A program made the position numbers and the translations under genes. Positions 1 to 6,378 of a stretch of DNA of 8,653 nt are shown in pieces. Every line of letters starts with the position of its first letter. Position 1 is the stretch's first letter. The notes under the pieces are model-generated. The model had not been told where the DNA came from and did not search any database. It saw only the letters and a program-made list of their open reading frames with translations. Location: assembly GCA_016931085.1 (NCBI GenBank), contig JAFGFO010000205.1, positions 1 through 8,653 of the forward strand, in the 5' to 3' direction. The stretch comes from Thermoflexales bacterium. Its GTDB lineage: Bacteria; Chloroflexota; Anaerolineae; Fen-1058.

Positions 1-86
1 ACCTGCCGCAAGCCTGGCGGCTATCCACAGGACGCCTTCGGCGTGGAAAGCCGCCCTACAAAATCGTCTCTCCGACAGCCTGCTAG
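1..86. repeat. Partial MITE-like element, right part
   Basis: This is the right-hand part of the element seen complete at 5631-5763 and 8546-8653. It ends with TCTCTCCGACAGCCTGCTAG (67-86), identical to the right ends of the two complete copies. Inside, GGCGGCT (17-23) pairs with AGCCGCC (49-55), and the loop carries the small palindrome ACGCCTTCGGCGT (32-44). The left end lies outside the window. The terminal CTAG (83-86) overlaps the Shine-Dalgarno sequence of the next gene. No transposase is visible, so a non-autonomous element is inferred. Confidence 0.75.
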
Positions 87-95
87 GAGGGCAAG

Positions 96-374
96 ATGAA
101 GAACCTTATTTTTACGCAGCAATTCATCCGCGAGGGAGAAACGATCGTGGCGTACTGCCCAGAGCTGGATGTATCGAGCTGCGGCGCTACGACTGACCAA
201 GCCAGGGCCAACTTGCAAACGGCCGTCAAGCTGTTTCTAGAAGAAGCCGAGCGTTTGGGCACTCTGCGAGACATTCTGGCCGAGGCCGGCTATGATCCGA
301 CCGGCAGCGAGCTGGCTTCGCCGGTGATCGGGATGATGTGGGGCACGCTGCCGCTCGAGGGGTTAGCCGTCTGA
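96..374 (+). CDS. hicB: HicB-family antitoxin
   Basis: A 92-residue protein that by family neutralises the HicA mRNA interferase by binding it in the cytoplasm. Residues about 3-55 match the HicB partial RNase H-like fold: a strand with an IVAYCPELDVSSCG core (17-30), then TTDQARANLQTAVKLFLEEA (32-51), the usual helix of this family. The tail (about 56-92) shows no recognisable ribbon-helix-helix or HTH domain, so autoregulation by direct DNA binding is not evident. The ATG at 96 is preceded by AGGAGG (85-90) at good spacing; the AG of that site comes from the end of the upstream repeat. It overlaps the toxin gene by one base (TGATG), so translation is probably coupled. Antitoxin before toxin is the reverse of the hicA-hicB order in E. 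coli. The family call is strong; partner specificity is inferred from adjacency. Confidence 0.85.
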   Translation: MKNLIFTQQFIREGETIVAYCPELDVSSCGATTDQARANLQTAVKLFLEEAERLGTLRDILAEAGYDPTGSELASPVIGMMWGTLPLEGLAV

Positions 375-604
375 TGCCTCGCTTGACTTTTATCCCGTGG
401 CAACGCCTGGTGCGCGTGTTCGAGTGGGATGGCTTTGCGATTGTCCGGCAGGAAGGCGATCACATGGTCATGACCAAGCCAGGATGCCGCCGCCCACTGG
501 TCATTCCCCAATGGCGTGAAGTGCCGGTATTCATCGTCCGCAACAACTTGCGCTCAGCCGGGATGAGCCGAGAACGCTATTTCGAGTTGCTTGACAAATC
601 CTGA
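374..604 (+). CDS. hicA: HicA-family mRNA interferase toxin
   Basis: A 76-residue protein of the HicA family, double-stranded-RNA-binding-like ribonucleases that cleave mRNA and arrest growth when not bound by HicB. The expected path is visible: an N-terminal helix (RLVRVFEWDGF, 11-21), RQEGDHMVM (25-33) containing the probable catalytic His30, a strand around RPLVIPQW (40-47), and the C-terminal VRNNLRSAGMSRERYFELL (55-73). The residue before His30 is Asp rather than the Ser/Thr common in other HicA proteins; from memory this GDH form is usual in a subgroup from cyanobacteria and related phyla. An upstream in-frame ATG at 338 would add 12 residues lying inside hicB. The ATG at 374 overlaps the hicB stop and gives the normal HicA N-terminus, so it is preferred. 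Confidence 0.87.
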   Translation: MPRLTFIPWQRLVRVFEWDGFAIVRQEGDHMVMTKPGCRRPLVIPQWREVPVFIVRNNLRSAGMSRERYFELLDKS

Positions 605-620
605 TAGAATTATTCCATAG
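591..620 (+). promoter_or_regulatory. Possible promoter region upstream of ccmA
   Basis: An AT-rich pocket in otherwise GC-rich DNA spans the end of hicA and the 46-base gap before ccmA. It holds a perfect TTGACA (591-596) and TAGAAT (605-610, five of six bases like TATAAT), but they are only 8 bases apart, so they cannot be the -35 and -10 of one standard promoter. Either could belong to a promoter with a weak second half. This is a composition-based suggestion only. No clear Shine-Dalgarno sequence precedes ccmA. Confidence 0.25.
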
Positions 621-650
621 AGAAATTTACTGCAAGCGCCAAGCACCTCG

Positions 651-1346
<696 letters not shown>

Positions 1347-1360
1347 ACGCATGACTGGGG

Positions 1361-1384
1361 CCTGAAACCTGGAACCTGAAACCT
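1361..1384 (+). repeat. CCTGAAA heptamer repeat before ccmB
   Basis: Three heptamers, CCTGAAA (1361-1367), CCTGGAA (1368-1374) and CCTGAAA (1375-1381), plus a partial CCT (1382-1384), run directly into the ccmB ATG at 1385. They occupy most of the ccmA-ccmB gap and leave no room for a Shine-Dalgarno sequence. This is read directly from the sequence; a function is not known to me. Confidence 0.7.
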
Positions 1385-2056
1385 ATGACCTTTCTACGGA
1401 CTGTCTGTGCGATCGTGGCCAAGGACTTGGCCGCCGAGCTGCGCACGCGCGAGATGCTCGGCTCGATGCTGACTTTTTCGGTGCTGGTCGTGGTGGTGTT
1501 CAGCTTTGCCTTCCAGTTGCGTGCCAGCGACGTGCGCGTGTTTGCGCCGGGCATGCTGTGGGTGACGATCACCTTTGCCGGCGCGCTGGGCCTGGGCCGC
1601 TCGCTGGCGATCGAGCAGGACAAGGGCTGCCTGGATGGCCTGCTGCTGGCCCCGGTCGACCGGAGCGCGATTTACTTTGGCAAGCTGTTGGGGAACGTGC
1701 TCTTTATGCTGGCCGTCGAGGTAGGCATTTTACCGCTTTTTGTGGTATTATTCAGTTTGCCTTTTGTTCAGGTGAGCATCCTCGTCGTGGTAGTGCTGGG
1801 CACGTTGGGCTTTGCCGGGGTTGGCACGCTGCTGTCGGCGATTGCCGTCAACACGCGCGCGCGCGAGGTGATGCTACCAATCTTGTTGTTCCCGGTGGCA
1901 TTGCCGGTGATTATCGCCGCCGTCAAGGCCACCGCCGGTGTGGTCGATGGCCTGCCATACCCCCAGTGGCAGCCGTGGCTGGGCATGGTAGTGGCCTTTG
2001 ACGTGATCTTGATCGCGCTGTCGATGATGACGTTTGACTATATCGTGGAAGAGTAG
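1385..2056 (+). CDS. ccmB: Haem exporter membrane protein CcmB
   Basis: A 223-residue integral membrane protein, the permease-like subunit that pairs with CcmA. The N-terminus carries the CcmB hallmark KDLAAELRTRE (13-23), followed by a hydrophobic segment (about 26-43). A second segment (55-75) leads into the conserved cytoplasmic stretch EQDKGCLDGLLLAPVDRSAI (77-96). Four further hydrophobic segments follow (about 102-123, 128-150, 160-178 and 196-216), giving the expected six. Length is normal for the family. The ATG at 1385 directly abuts heptamer repeats and has no Shine-Dalgarno site; the next in-frame ATG (codon 24) would remove the conserved N-terminal motif, so 1385 is kept. The TAG stop is also the first three bases of a perfect palindrome shared with the ccmB-ccmC gap. 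Confidence 0.92.
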   Translation: MTFLRTVCAIVAKDLAAELRTREMLGSMLTFSVLVVVVFSFAFQLRASDVRVFAPGMLWVTITFAGALGLGRSLAIEQDKGCLDGLLLAPVDRSAIYFGKLLGNVLFMLAVEVGILPLFVVLFSLPFVQVSILVVVVLGTLGFAGVGTLLSAIAVNTRAREVMLPILLFPVALPVIIAAVKATAGVVDGLPYPQWQPWLGMVVAFDVILIALSMMTFDYIVEE

Positions 2057-2080
2057 GGGCGGGTTTCAAACCCGCCCCTA
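2054..2080. repeat. Perfect 27-base intergenic palindrome
   Basis: Two 13-base arms, TAGGGGCGGGTTT and its exact reverse complement, surround a single C at 2067. The palindrome begins at the ccmB stop codon and ends 12 bases before the preferred ccmC start. As RNA it would form a very stable hairpin. No T-run follows and the downstream genes continue in the same direction, so a terminator is unlikely; an RNA-stabilising hairpin or a dispersed REP-like repeat is more plausible. The GGGGCGGGTTT type resembles short palindromes I recall scattered through Chloroflexota and cyanobacterial genomes. Confidence 0.8.
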
Positions 2081-2092
2081 ACAAGGATGACG

Positions 2093-2800
2093 ATGAATCT
2101 GAAACAGTCTGCCTTGGATAGAACGTTGATACTATTGAGCGGTGTCTTGGTCGTCATTGCCATGGTTTTGGCCTTGCTGGTGGCGCCGCGCGAGCGGGTG
2201 ATGGGCGACGTGCAGCGCATCTTTTATTTTCACGTATCGGCCGATTGGGTGGGCTTTTTGGCCTTTTTCGTCACGCTGGTGGCGTCTGTCTGCTACTTGC
2301 GCACGTTCGAGCGCCGCTGGGACATCCTGGCCGCCTCGTCGGCCGAGTTGGGGGCGCTTTTCCTGACGATGGGCGCCGTCAGCGGCAGCCTGTGGGCGCG
2401 GCCGGTGTGGAACGTGTGGTGGACGTGGAACCCGCAGTTGACACTGGTCGCTTTCACCTGGCTGCTCTACCTGGCATACCTGGGCTTGCGCGCGGCGGTC
2501 GAGGACCCGCAGCGGCGAGCGCGTTTTTCGGCCGTGTATGGCATCCTGGCCTTTGCCAGCGTGCCGCTGACCTTTGTGCTCAACCGCTTGTCGGCGCTGA
2601 CCGAGCACCCGGTCCTCTTTGGCCCCAGCGCCGAGAATCCCGGCGGCGGTATGGGACTCACGCCTCCCATGCTGGCGACCATGCTGGTTGGCGTGTTAGC
2701 GTTTAGTGTGATATATTTAACACTGTTGCGACTGCGCGTCCGCCTCGAGCGTGCCGCCGAGGCTGTGGCGGCCCTGCGCGAAAAGGTGGCGATGTCGTGA
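2093..2800 (+). CDS. ccmC: Cytochrome c biogenesis protein CcmC
   Basis: A roughly 235-residue membrane protein of the CcmC/haem-handling family, which presents haem at the outer face of the membrane for transfer to the chaperone CcmE. Numbering from ATG 2093, about six hydrophobic segments are visible (near 12-31, 53-69, 80-100, 116-132, 146-163 and 193-212). The FYFHVSADW motif contains His47 and LTEHPVLFGP contains His172, the two positions expected to ligate haem. The tryptophan-rich WWD box is WNVWWTWNPQLT (106-117). It departs from the usual WGxWWxWDxRLT: the aspartate is Asn113 and the arginine is Gln115. An in-frame ATG at 2087 is possible, but AAGG (2083-2086) is well spaced only for 2093. 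The gene follows ccmB by a hairpin-bearing gap and precedes ccmD by 10 bases. Confidence 0.92.
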   Translation: MNLKQSALDRTLILLSGVLVVIAMVLALLVAPRERVMGDVQRIFYFHVSADWVGFLAFFVTLVASVCYLRTFERRWDILAASSAELGALFLTMGAVSGSLWARPVWNVWWTWNPQLTLVAFTWLLYLAYLGLRAAVEDPQRRARFSAVYGILAFASVPLTFVLNRLSALTEHPVLFGPSAENPGGGMGLTPPMLATMLVGVLAFSVIYLTLLRLRVRLERAAEAVAALREKVAMS

Positions 2801-2810
2801 GGAGAGTCAA

Positions 2811-2966
2811 GTGAGCGAGAGTACCAAGTTCTTGTTCCTGGCGGCGGCGTATGCCGTGTTTTGGATGGGCACCTTTGGCTACGTGTTCTGGATGCAGGCG
2901 CGCTTGCTGACACTTGAAAAAGAGCTCGACGCGCTCAGCGCGTCGAGCGACAAAGATGAGGGCTAA
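2811..2966 (+). CDS. ccmD: Small membrane protein CcmD
   Basis: A 51-residue protein with one membrane segment, matching CcmD, the small helper that stabilises the CcmABC-haem-CcmE assembly. The sequence opens MSESTKFLFLAAAYAVFWM, a hydrophobic helix (about 7-28) with the AAYAVFW pattern typical of CcmD, then a charged amphipathic tail RLLTLEKELDALSAS (31-45) of the kind seen after the CcmD helix. I chose the GTG at 2811 because GGAG (2801-2804) lies six bases upstream; an in-frame ATG at 2751 would overlap the end of ccmC by 50 bases and add a basic extension not seen in the family. It is 10 bases after ccmC and 3 bases before yqeY. Small size makes similarity alone weak, but position and topology make the call firm. 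Confidence 0.82.
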   Translation: MSESTKFLFLAAAYAVFWMGTFGYVFWMQARLLTLEKELDALSASSDKDEG

Positions 2967-2969
2967 ACG

Positions 2970-3416
2970 ATGGATAATGTCAAGACCCGATTACAACAAG
3001 ATCTCAAAGCCGCTATGCGCGATAAAGACGAGCTTCGCAAAAGGGTGCTGCGCTTTACCCTGGCGGCTATCAAGAACGCCGAAGTCGACAAGATCGGCGA
3101 GCTGGACGAGGCCGAGATGGATGCGCTGCTCCAGGCCCAGGTCAAGCGCCGGCGCGACACGATTGACGAGCTGGAAAAGGCCGGCCGGCTGGAGGCGCTG
3201 GCGACCGAGAAGGCTGAGCTGGATGGCTTGCTGGCCTATCTGCCTCAGCAACTGTCGCGCGAGGAGATCGAGCCAGTCGCCCGGGCGGTGATCGCTGAGC
3301 TGGGCGCCAGCTCCCCCGCGCAAATGGGACAGGTGATGAAACGGCTGCTGGCTGAGCTGAAAGGCCGCGCCGATGGGCGGCTGGTCAGCCAGCTTGTCAA
3401 AGAGTTGTTGAGTTAG
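2970..3416 (+). CDS. yqeY: GatB/YqeY domain-containing protein
   Basis: A 148-residue soluble protein made almost entirely of the GatB/YqeY domain. Visible hallmarks are LKAAMRDKDELRKRVLRFTL (12-31) followed by AAIKNAEVDK, the YLPQQLSREEIE segment near the middle, and the C-terminal MGQVMKRLLAELKGRADGRL followed by VSQLVKELL, matching the tail domain of GatB, which helps amidotransferases recognise tRNA. The family is widespread; stand-alone YqeY proteins are thought to relate to tRNA-dependent amidation, but the exact role is unsettled. GAGGG (2957-2961) sits eight bases before the ATG at 2970. It starts 3 bases after ccmD, so it is probably co-transcribed with the haem genes, although no functional link is known to me. 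A repeat core follows 13 bases after its stop. Confidence 0.92.
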   Translation: MDNVKTRLQQDLKAAMRDKDELRKRVLRFTLAAIKNAEVDKIGELDEAEMDALLQAQVKRRRDTIDELEKAGRLEALATEKAELDGLLAYLPQQLSREEIEPVARAVIAELGASSPAQMGQVMKRLLAELKGRADGRLVSQLVKELLS

Positions 3417-3429
3417 GAGAATTTTTAAG

Positions 3430-3501
3430 GTAGGGCAGGTTTCTATACCTGCCGTGTCCTGGCGGCTGTCTACAGGATGCCTTCGGCGTGGAAAGCCGCC
3501 C
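3430..3501. repeat. Stand-alone hairpin repeat core
   Basis: This copy has the core found inside the longer elements but lacks their CTAG and TGTCGGAGAGA ends. It contains two stems: GGCAGGT (3434-3440) with ACCTGCC (3447-3453) around a 6-base loop, and GGCGGCT (3461-3467) with AGCCGCC (3494-3500). The second loop holds ATGCC/GGCGT around TTC. It lies between yqeY and the transketolase gene and ends about 10 bases before the latter's Shine-Dalgarno site. It could act as an mRNA hairpin, but there is no T-run for classical termination. Confidence 0.75.
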
Positions 3502-3520
3502 CGCTGAATGAAGGAGAAAC

Positions 3521-5512
3521 ATGTCTAACCTTGAACTAGATCGCCTGTGTATTAACACGATTCGTTTTCTGGCCGTGGACGGCGTGCAAAAAGCCAATTC
3601 GGGTCATCCCGGCATGCCCATGGGCGCGGCGACCATGGCCTATACCTTGTGGGACCGCGTTCTCAAGCATAACCCAGCCGACCCGCGTTGGCTCGACCGG
3701 GACCGTTTTATACTCAGTGCCGGGCACGGCTCGATGTTGTTGTACAGCCTGCTGCACCTGAGCGGTTACGACTTGCCGTTGGAGCAGCTCCAACAGTTCC
3801 GGCAATGGGGCAGTCTCACGCCTGGCCACCCAGAGTATGGCCTGACTCCCGGTGTGGAAACGACCGCCGGGCCGTTGGGGCAGGGTTTTGGCGCCGGCGT
3901 GGGCATGGCCATCGCGCAGGCGCACCTGGCGGCGCGTTACAACCGCCCTGGCCACACGATCATCAACCACACCATCTATGCTATCGTTAGCGATGGTGAC
4001 TTGATGGAGGGCGTCAGCCACGAAGCCGCCAGCCTCGCCGGTCACTTGCAATTGAGCAAGCTGGTCTATTTGTACGACGACAACCACATCACGATCGAGG
4101 GCAAGACCGACCTGGCCTTCTCGGAAGACGTGGCGCAGCGCTTTGCCAGCTACAAGTGGAGCGTGCTGCGGGTAGACGACGGGAACGACGCCAGCGCCGT
4201 CGAGGCCGCACTGTGCGCGGCGCAGGCTGGCAGCCATCCCTCGCTGATCATGGTCCGCACGCACATCGGCTATGGCAGCCCCGGCAAGCAAGACTCGTCC
4301 AAGGCACACGGCGAGCCACTGGGGCCGGACGAGGTGCGGGCCACCAAGCAGAACCTGGGCTGGCCGCTCGAGCCGGCGTTCTACATCCCACCCGAGGCGC
4401 TGGCGCACATGCGACAGGCCGTCGAGCGCGGCCAGGCCCAGCAGGCCGAATGGCAGACTCGCTTTGACGCCTACGCGGCCGAATATCCCCAACTGGCGGC
4501 CGAGTTCACCCGCGTGATGAAGGGCGAGCTGCCCCAGGCTTGGGAGACGGCCTTGCCGGCCTTTGCGCCTGATCCCAAGGGGATGGCCACGCGTGTGTCA
4601 TCGGGCAAGGTTCTCAACGCCGTGGCCGCCCGTGTGCCGGAACTGATTGGCGGCTCGGCAGACCTGTCGCCTTCGACCAAGACCGTGATCGAGTCTAGCG
4701 GTGATTTTATAGCCGGTCACTATGCAGAACGCAACATGCACTTTGGCATCCGCGAGCACGGCATGGGGGCCATCCTGAATGGCATGGCGCTCCACGGCGG
4801 CGTGATCCCTTACGGGGCAACCTTTTTGGTGTTCGCCGACTATATGCGCCCCGCGATCCGCATGGCGGCCTTGATGGAACTGCCGGTAATCTATGTCTTT
4901 ACCCACGACAGCATCGGCGTGGGCGAAGATGGCCCAACCCACCAACCTGTCGAGCAGGTGGCCTCGCTCCGCATCATCCCCCACCTGACGGTCATCCGGC
5001 CAGCCGATGCCAACGAAACGGTGGCGGCCTGGCAAGTGGCGATCGCGCGCAAGGCCGGGCCGGTGGCGCTCGTGCTGACGCGCCAGAACTTGCCCACCCT
5101 GGCCAACGTGTCCGCCGCCGGCGTGGCGTGCGGAGCGTACAGCCTGGAAAGTGACCCCTCGCCAGAGCTGATCCTGATCGCCTCGGGCAGCGAGGTGCAC
5201 CTGGCGCTGGAAGCGCGCCAAGTCCTGGCCAGGGACGGCATTCGCTCGCGCGTGGTCAGCATGCCCAGTTGGGAGCTGTTCGAGCTTCAGCCGCAGGGCT
5301 ATCGCGACCAAGTGCTGCCGCCAGAGGTGAAGGCGCGCCTGGCCATCGAGGTGGGTGTGCCGCACGGCTGGCACCGCTATGTGGGAAGTGGCGGCGCTGT
5401 GCTGGCTATCGAAGGCCGCTTCGGCGCATCCGCCCCTTACCAGCGGGTGATGCAAGAATATGGCTTCTCGGTAGATAATGTCGTCGCGCGCGCCAAGGCC
5501 TTGCTGCGCTGA
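3521..5512 (+). CDS. tkt: Transketolase
   Basis: A 663-residue, full-length thiamine diphosphate enzyme that moves two-carbon ketol units between sugar phosphates in the non-oxidative pentose phosphate or Calvin cycle, in the cytoplasm. The pyrophosphate-binding half has [10 protein letters not shown] (26-35, His29), AGHGSML (67-73, His69), TAGPLGQG, and the ThDP/metal motif GDLMEG (159-164, with Asp158 and Asp160) ending with Asn188 of YDDN. The pyrimidine-binding half has FGIREHG with catalytic Glu412, [17 protein letters not shown], and [19 protein letters not shown], typical substrate-phosphate and cofactor contacts. The C-terminal domain ends [18 protein letters not shown]. No key residue is missing. 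AAGGAGA (3511-3517) precedes the ATG at 3521. The gene stands alone between two repeats, with no Calvin-cycle partners in view. The 318-residue antisense ORF is a shadow of its GC-rich codons. Confidence 0.97.
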   Translation: MSNLELDRLCINTIRFLAVDGVQKANSGHPGMPMGAATMAYTLWDRVLKHNPADPRWLDRDRFILSAGHGSMLLYSLLHLSGYDLPLEQLQQFRQWGSLTPGHPEYGLTPGVETTAGPLGQGFGAGVGMAIAQAHLAARYNRPGHTIINHTIYAIVSDGDLMEGVSHEAASLAGHLQLSKLVYLYDDNHITIEGKTDLAFSEDVAQRFASYKWSVLRVDDGNDASAVEAALCAAQAGSHPSLIMVRTHIGYGSPGKQDSSKAHGEPLGPDEVRATKQNLGWPLEPAFYIPPEALAHMRQAVERGQAQQAEWQTRFDAYAAEYPQLAAEFTRVMKGELPQAWETALPAFAPDPKGMATRVSSGKVLNAVAARVPELIGGSADLSPSTKTVIESSGDFIAGHYAERNMHFGIREHGMGAILNGMALHGGVIPYGATFLVFADYMRPAIRMAALMELPVIYVFTHDSIGVGEDGPTHQPVEQVASLRIIPHLTVIRPADANETVAAWQVAIARKAGPVALVLTRQNLPTLANVSAAGVACGAYSLESDPSPELILIASGSEVHLALEARQVLARDGIRSRVVSMPSWELFELQPQGYRDQVLPPEVKARLAIEVGVPHGWHRYVGSGGAVLAIEGRFGASAPYQRVMQEYGFSVDNVVARAKALLR

Positions 5513-5523
5513 GGGCGACTGAG

Positions 5524-5562
5524 GCGGCGCAGCCGCACACGGGCTATTCCGATGGCCCTTGA
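5524..5562 (+). terminator. Possible weak terminator after transketolase
   Basis: Two small stems follow the transketolase stop: GCGGC/GCCGC around GCA (5524-5536), and GGGC/GCCC (5541-5544 with 5555-5558), extendable to six pairs by a T-G wobble and an A-T pair. Only TT follows directly, so a classical intrinsic terminator is poorly supported. The rest of the 293-base gap holds an unassigned stretch to about 5630, then the repeat element and the leader of the next gene. Confidence 0.3.
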
Positions 5563-5630
5563 TCATTTCGGCAAAGCATGGCAAAATAGGTGTTGGACGA
5601 CGATGATAGCGCAGACAGTTTTAGAGCTAT

Positions 5631-5763
5631 CTAGGAACTTGTCGGAGAGACGCCCGTAGGGCAGGTTTCCACGCAAAGCGTGCCACAGGCGCGGCGGCTA
5701 TCCACAGGACGCCTTTGGCGTGGAAAGCCGCCCTACAAAACGCTCTCTCCGACAGCCTGCTAG
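5631..5763. mobile_element. Complete 133-bp MITE-like element
   Basis: The element starts CTAGGAACTTGTCGGAGAGA (5631-5650) and ends TCTCTCCGACAGCCTGCTAG (5744-5763). The ends are imperfect inverted repeats sharing TGTCGGAGAGA next to CTAG on each side. The CTAG tetramers could be a 4-bp target duplication, as some IS5-type insertion sequences produce; that link is inferred. The core is bounded by GTAGGGC and GCCCTAC. Its left arm holds CACGC/GCGTG around AAA, and its right arm holds the GGCGGCT/AGCCGCC stem with the inner ACGCCTTTGGCGT. It encodes no protein, so it would need a transposase supplied elsewhere. Confidence 0.75.
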
Positions 5764-5805
5764 CTGAACCCATTTTAGACTAGTGATGTCCTGGGAGGAT
5801 GTGCT

Positions 5806-6378
5806 GTGCAGCAAGTGTTTGGTGACTTTATCCCGCCAGACGGAGAACAAGAGTATTTGATCATTCGCTTCTCTCCGATGGCTGCTTCATTGCAGCAGCT
5901 CTGGCGTAATAATGGCCTGTCGGCCGACTTTGTGGCCGAGTATTGGGGCACTTTTTTCGCGAGTATCGATGCACTGTCCCCCCAACGGCAGCTCGAGATC
6001 AAGGGCGCTATCAATTATCTCGCCAACGAGTTGATGGAAAATGTCATGAAGTTCAGCTATAGGCTGGTCAGTTTCCCGGTCACGCTGGGCTTGTACATGC
6101 TCGAGACCGAGTTCAGGCTTTACTCCATCAATGCCATAGACCCGCAGGCTGTGGAGGCCTTTCAGAGCCGTATCCACGACTTGTTGACCGGCGACACCCA
6201 GGCCTTGTACCTGCAGCAGTTGGAGTACAACTTGCAAAACGAGGATGGCGGCAGCTCCCAATTGGGCTTGCTGACTATGCTCAATGATTATGGCGTTCGC
6301 CTGGCGTGGTGTTTTGAAGTCACCCCCCAGCGACCTGACCAAGTCGTCCTAACCACTATGGTACGCCTGGATTTGTGA
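5806..6378 (+). CDS. Slr1658-like GHKL-type regulator, copy 1
   Basis: A 190-residue soluble protein resembling the cyanobacterial Slr1658 family (DUF6272/SiaB-related, ATPase-fold regulators). Conserved features are MQQVFGDFI (1-9), WRNNGLSADF (33-42), and YLANELMENVMKFSY (71-85), which reads like the N box of GHKL ATPases with Glu75 and Asn79. LGLLTMLNDY (153-162) resembles the later glycine box. In place of the DxG box there is NAIDPQ (109-114). SiaB homologues are kinases acting on a small phosphoprotein partner, and related proteins act like anti-sigma factors; which applies here is not known. The GTG at 5806 is chosen because GGGAGGA (5793-5799) precedes it and the paralogue at 7974 starts the same way. 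The stop overlaps the kinase start (TGATG), so the two are probably translated together. No STAS/SiaC-type partner or PP2C phosphatase is in the window. Confidence 0.8.
   Translation: MQQVFGDFIPPDGEQEYLIIRFSPMAASLQQLWRNNGLSADFVAEYWGTFFASIDALSPQRQLEIKGAINYLANELMENVMKFSYRLVSFPVTLGLYMLETEFRLYSINAIDPQAVEAFQSRIHDLLTGDTQALYLQQLEYNLQNEDGGSSQLGLLTMLNDYGVRLAWCFEVTPQRPDQVVLTTMVRLDL

Noticed and set aside
2751..2810. Upstream ATG extension of ccmD
   Set aside because: It would overlap the ccmC coding end and add 20 basic residues not seen in CcmD; the GTG at 2811 has a good Shine-Dalgarno site.
3430..3501. Repeat core considered as a rho-independent terminator for the ccm-yqeY run
   Set aside because: The hairpins are strong but no run of T follows either stem, and the same core occurs at unrelated sites, so a dispersed repeat is the better description.
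3536..4492. 318-residue ORF on the minus strand
   Set aside because: It lies wholly antisense to the transketolase gene, whose motifs are complete. The ORF is a by-product of GC-rich codon use and resembles no family I know.
4598..5584. 328-residue ORF on the minus strand
   Set aside because: It overlaps the second half of transketolase in antisense and has low-complexity, shadow-like composition.
5618..5630. GTTTTAGAGCTAT, identical to the start of the Streptococcus pyogenes Cas9 CRISPR repeat
   Set aside because: It is a single copy of 13 bases, with no repeat-spacer array, no tracrRNA-like partner and no cas gene nearby. A chance match next to the repeat element is more likely.
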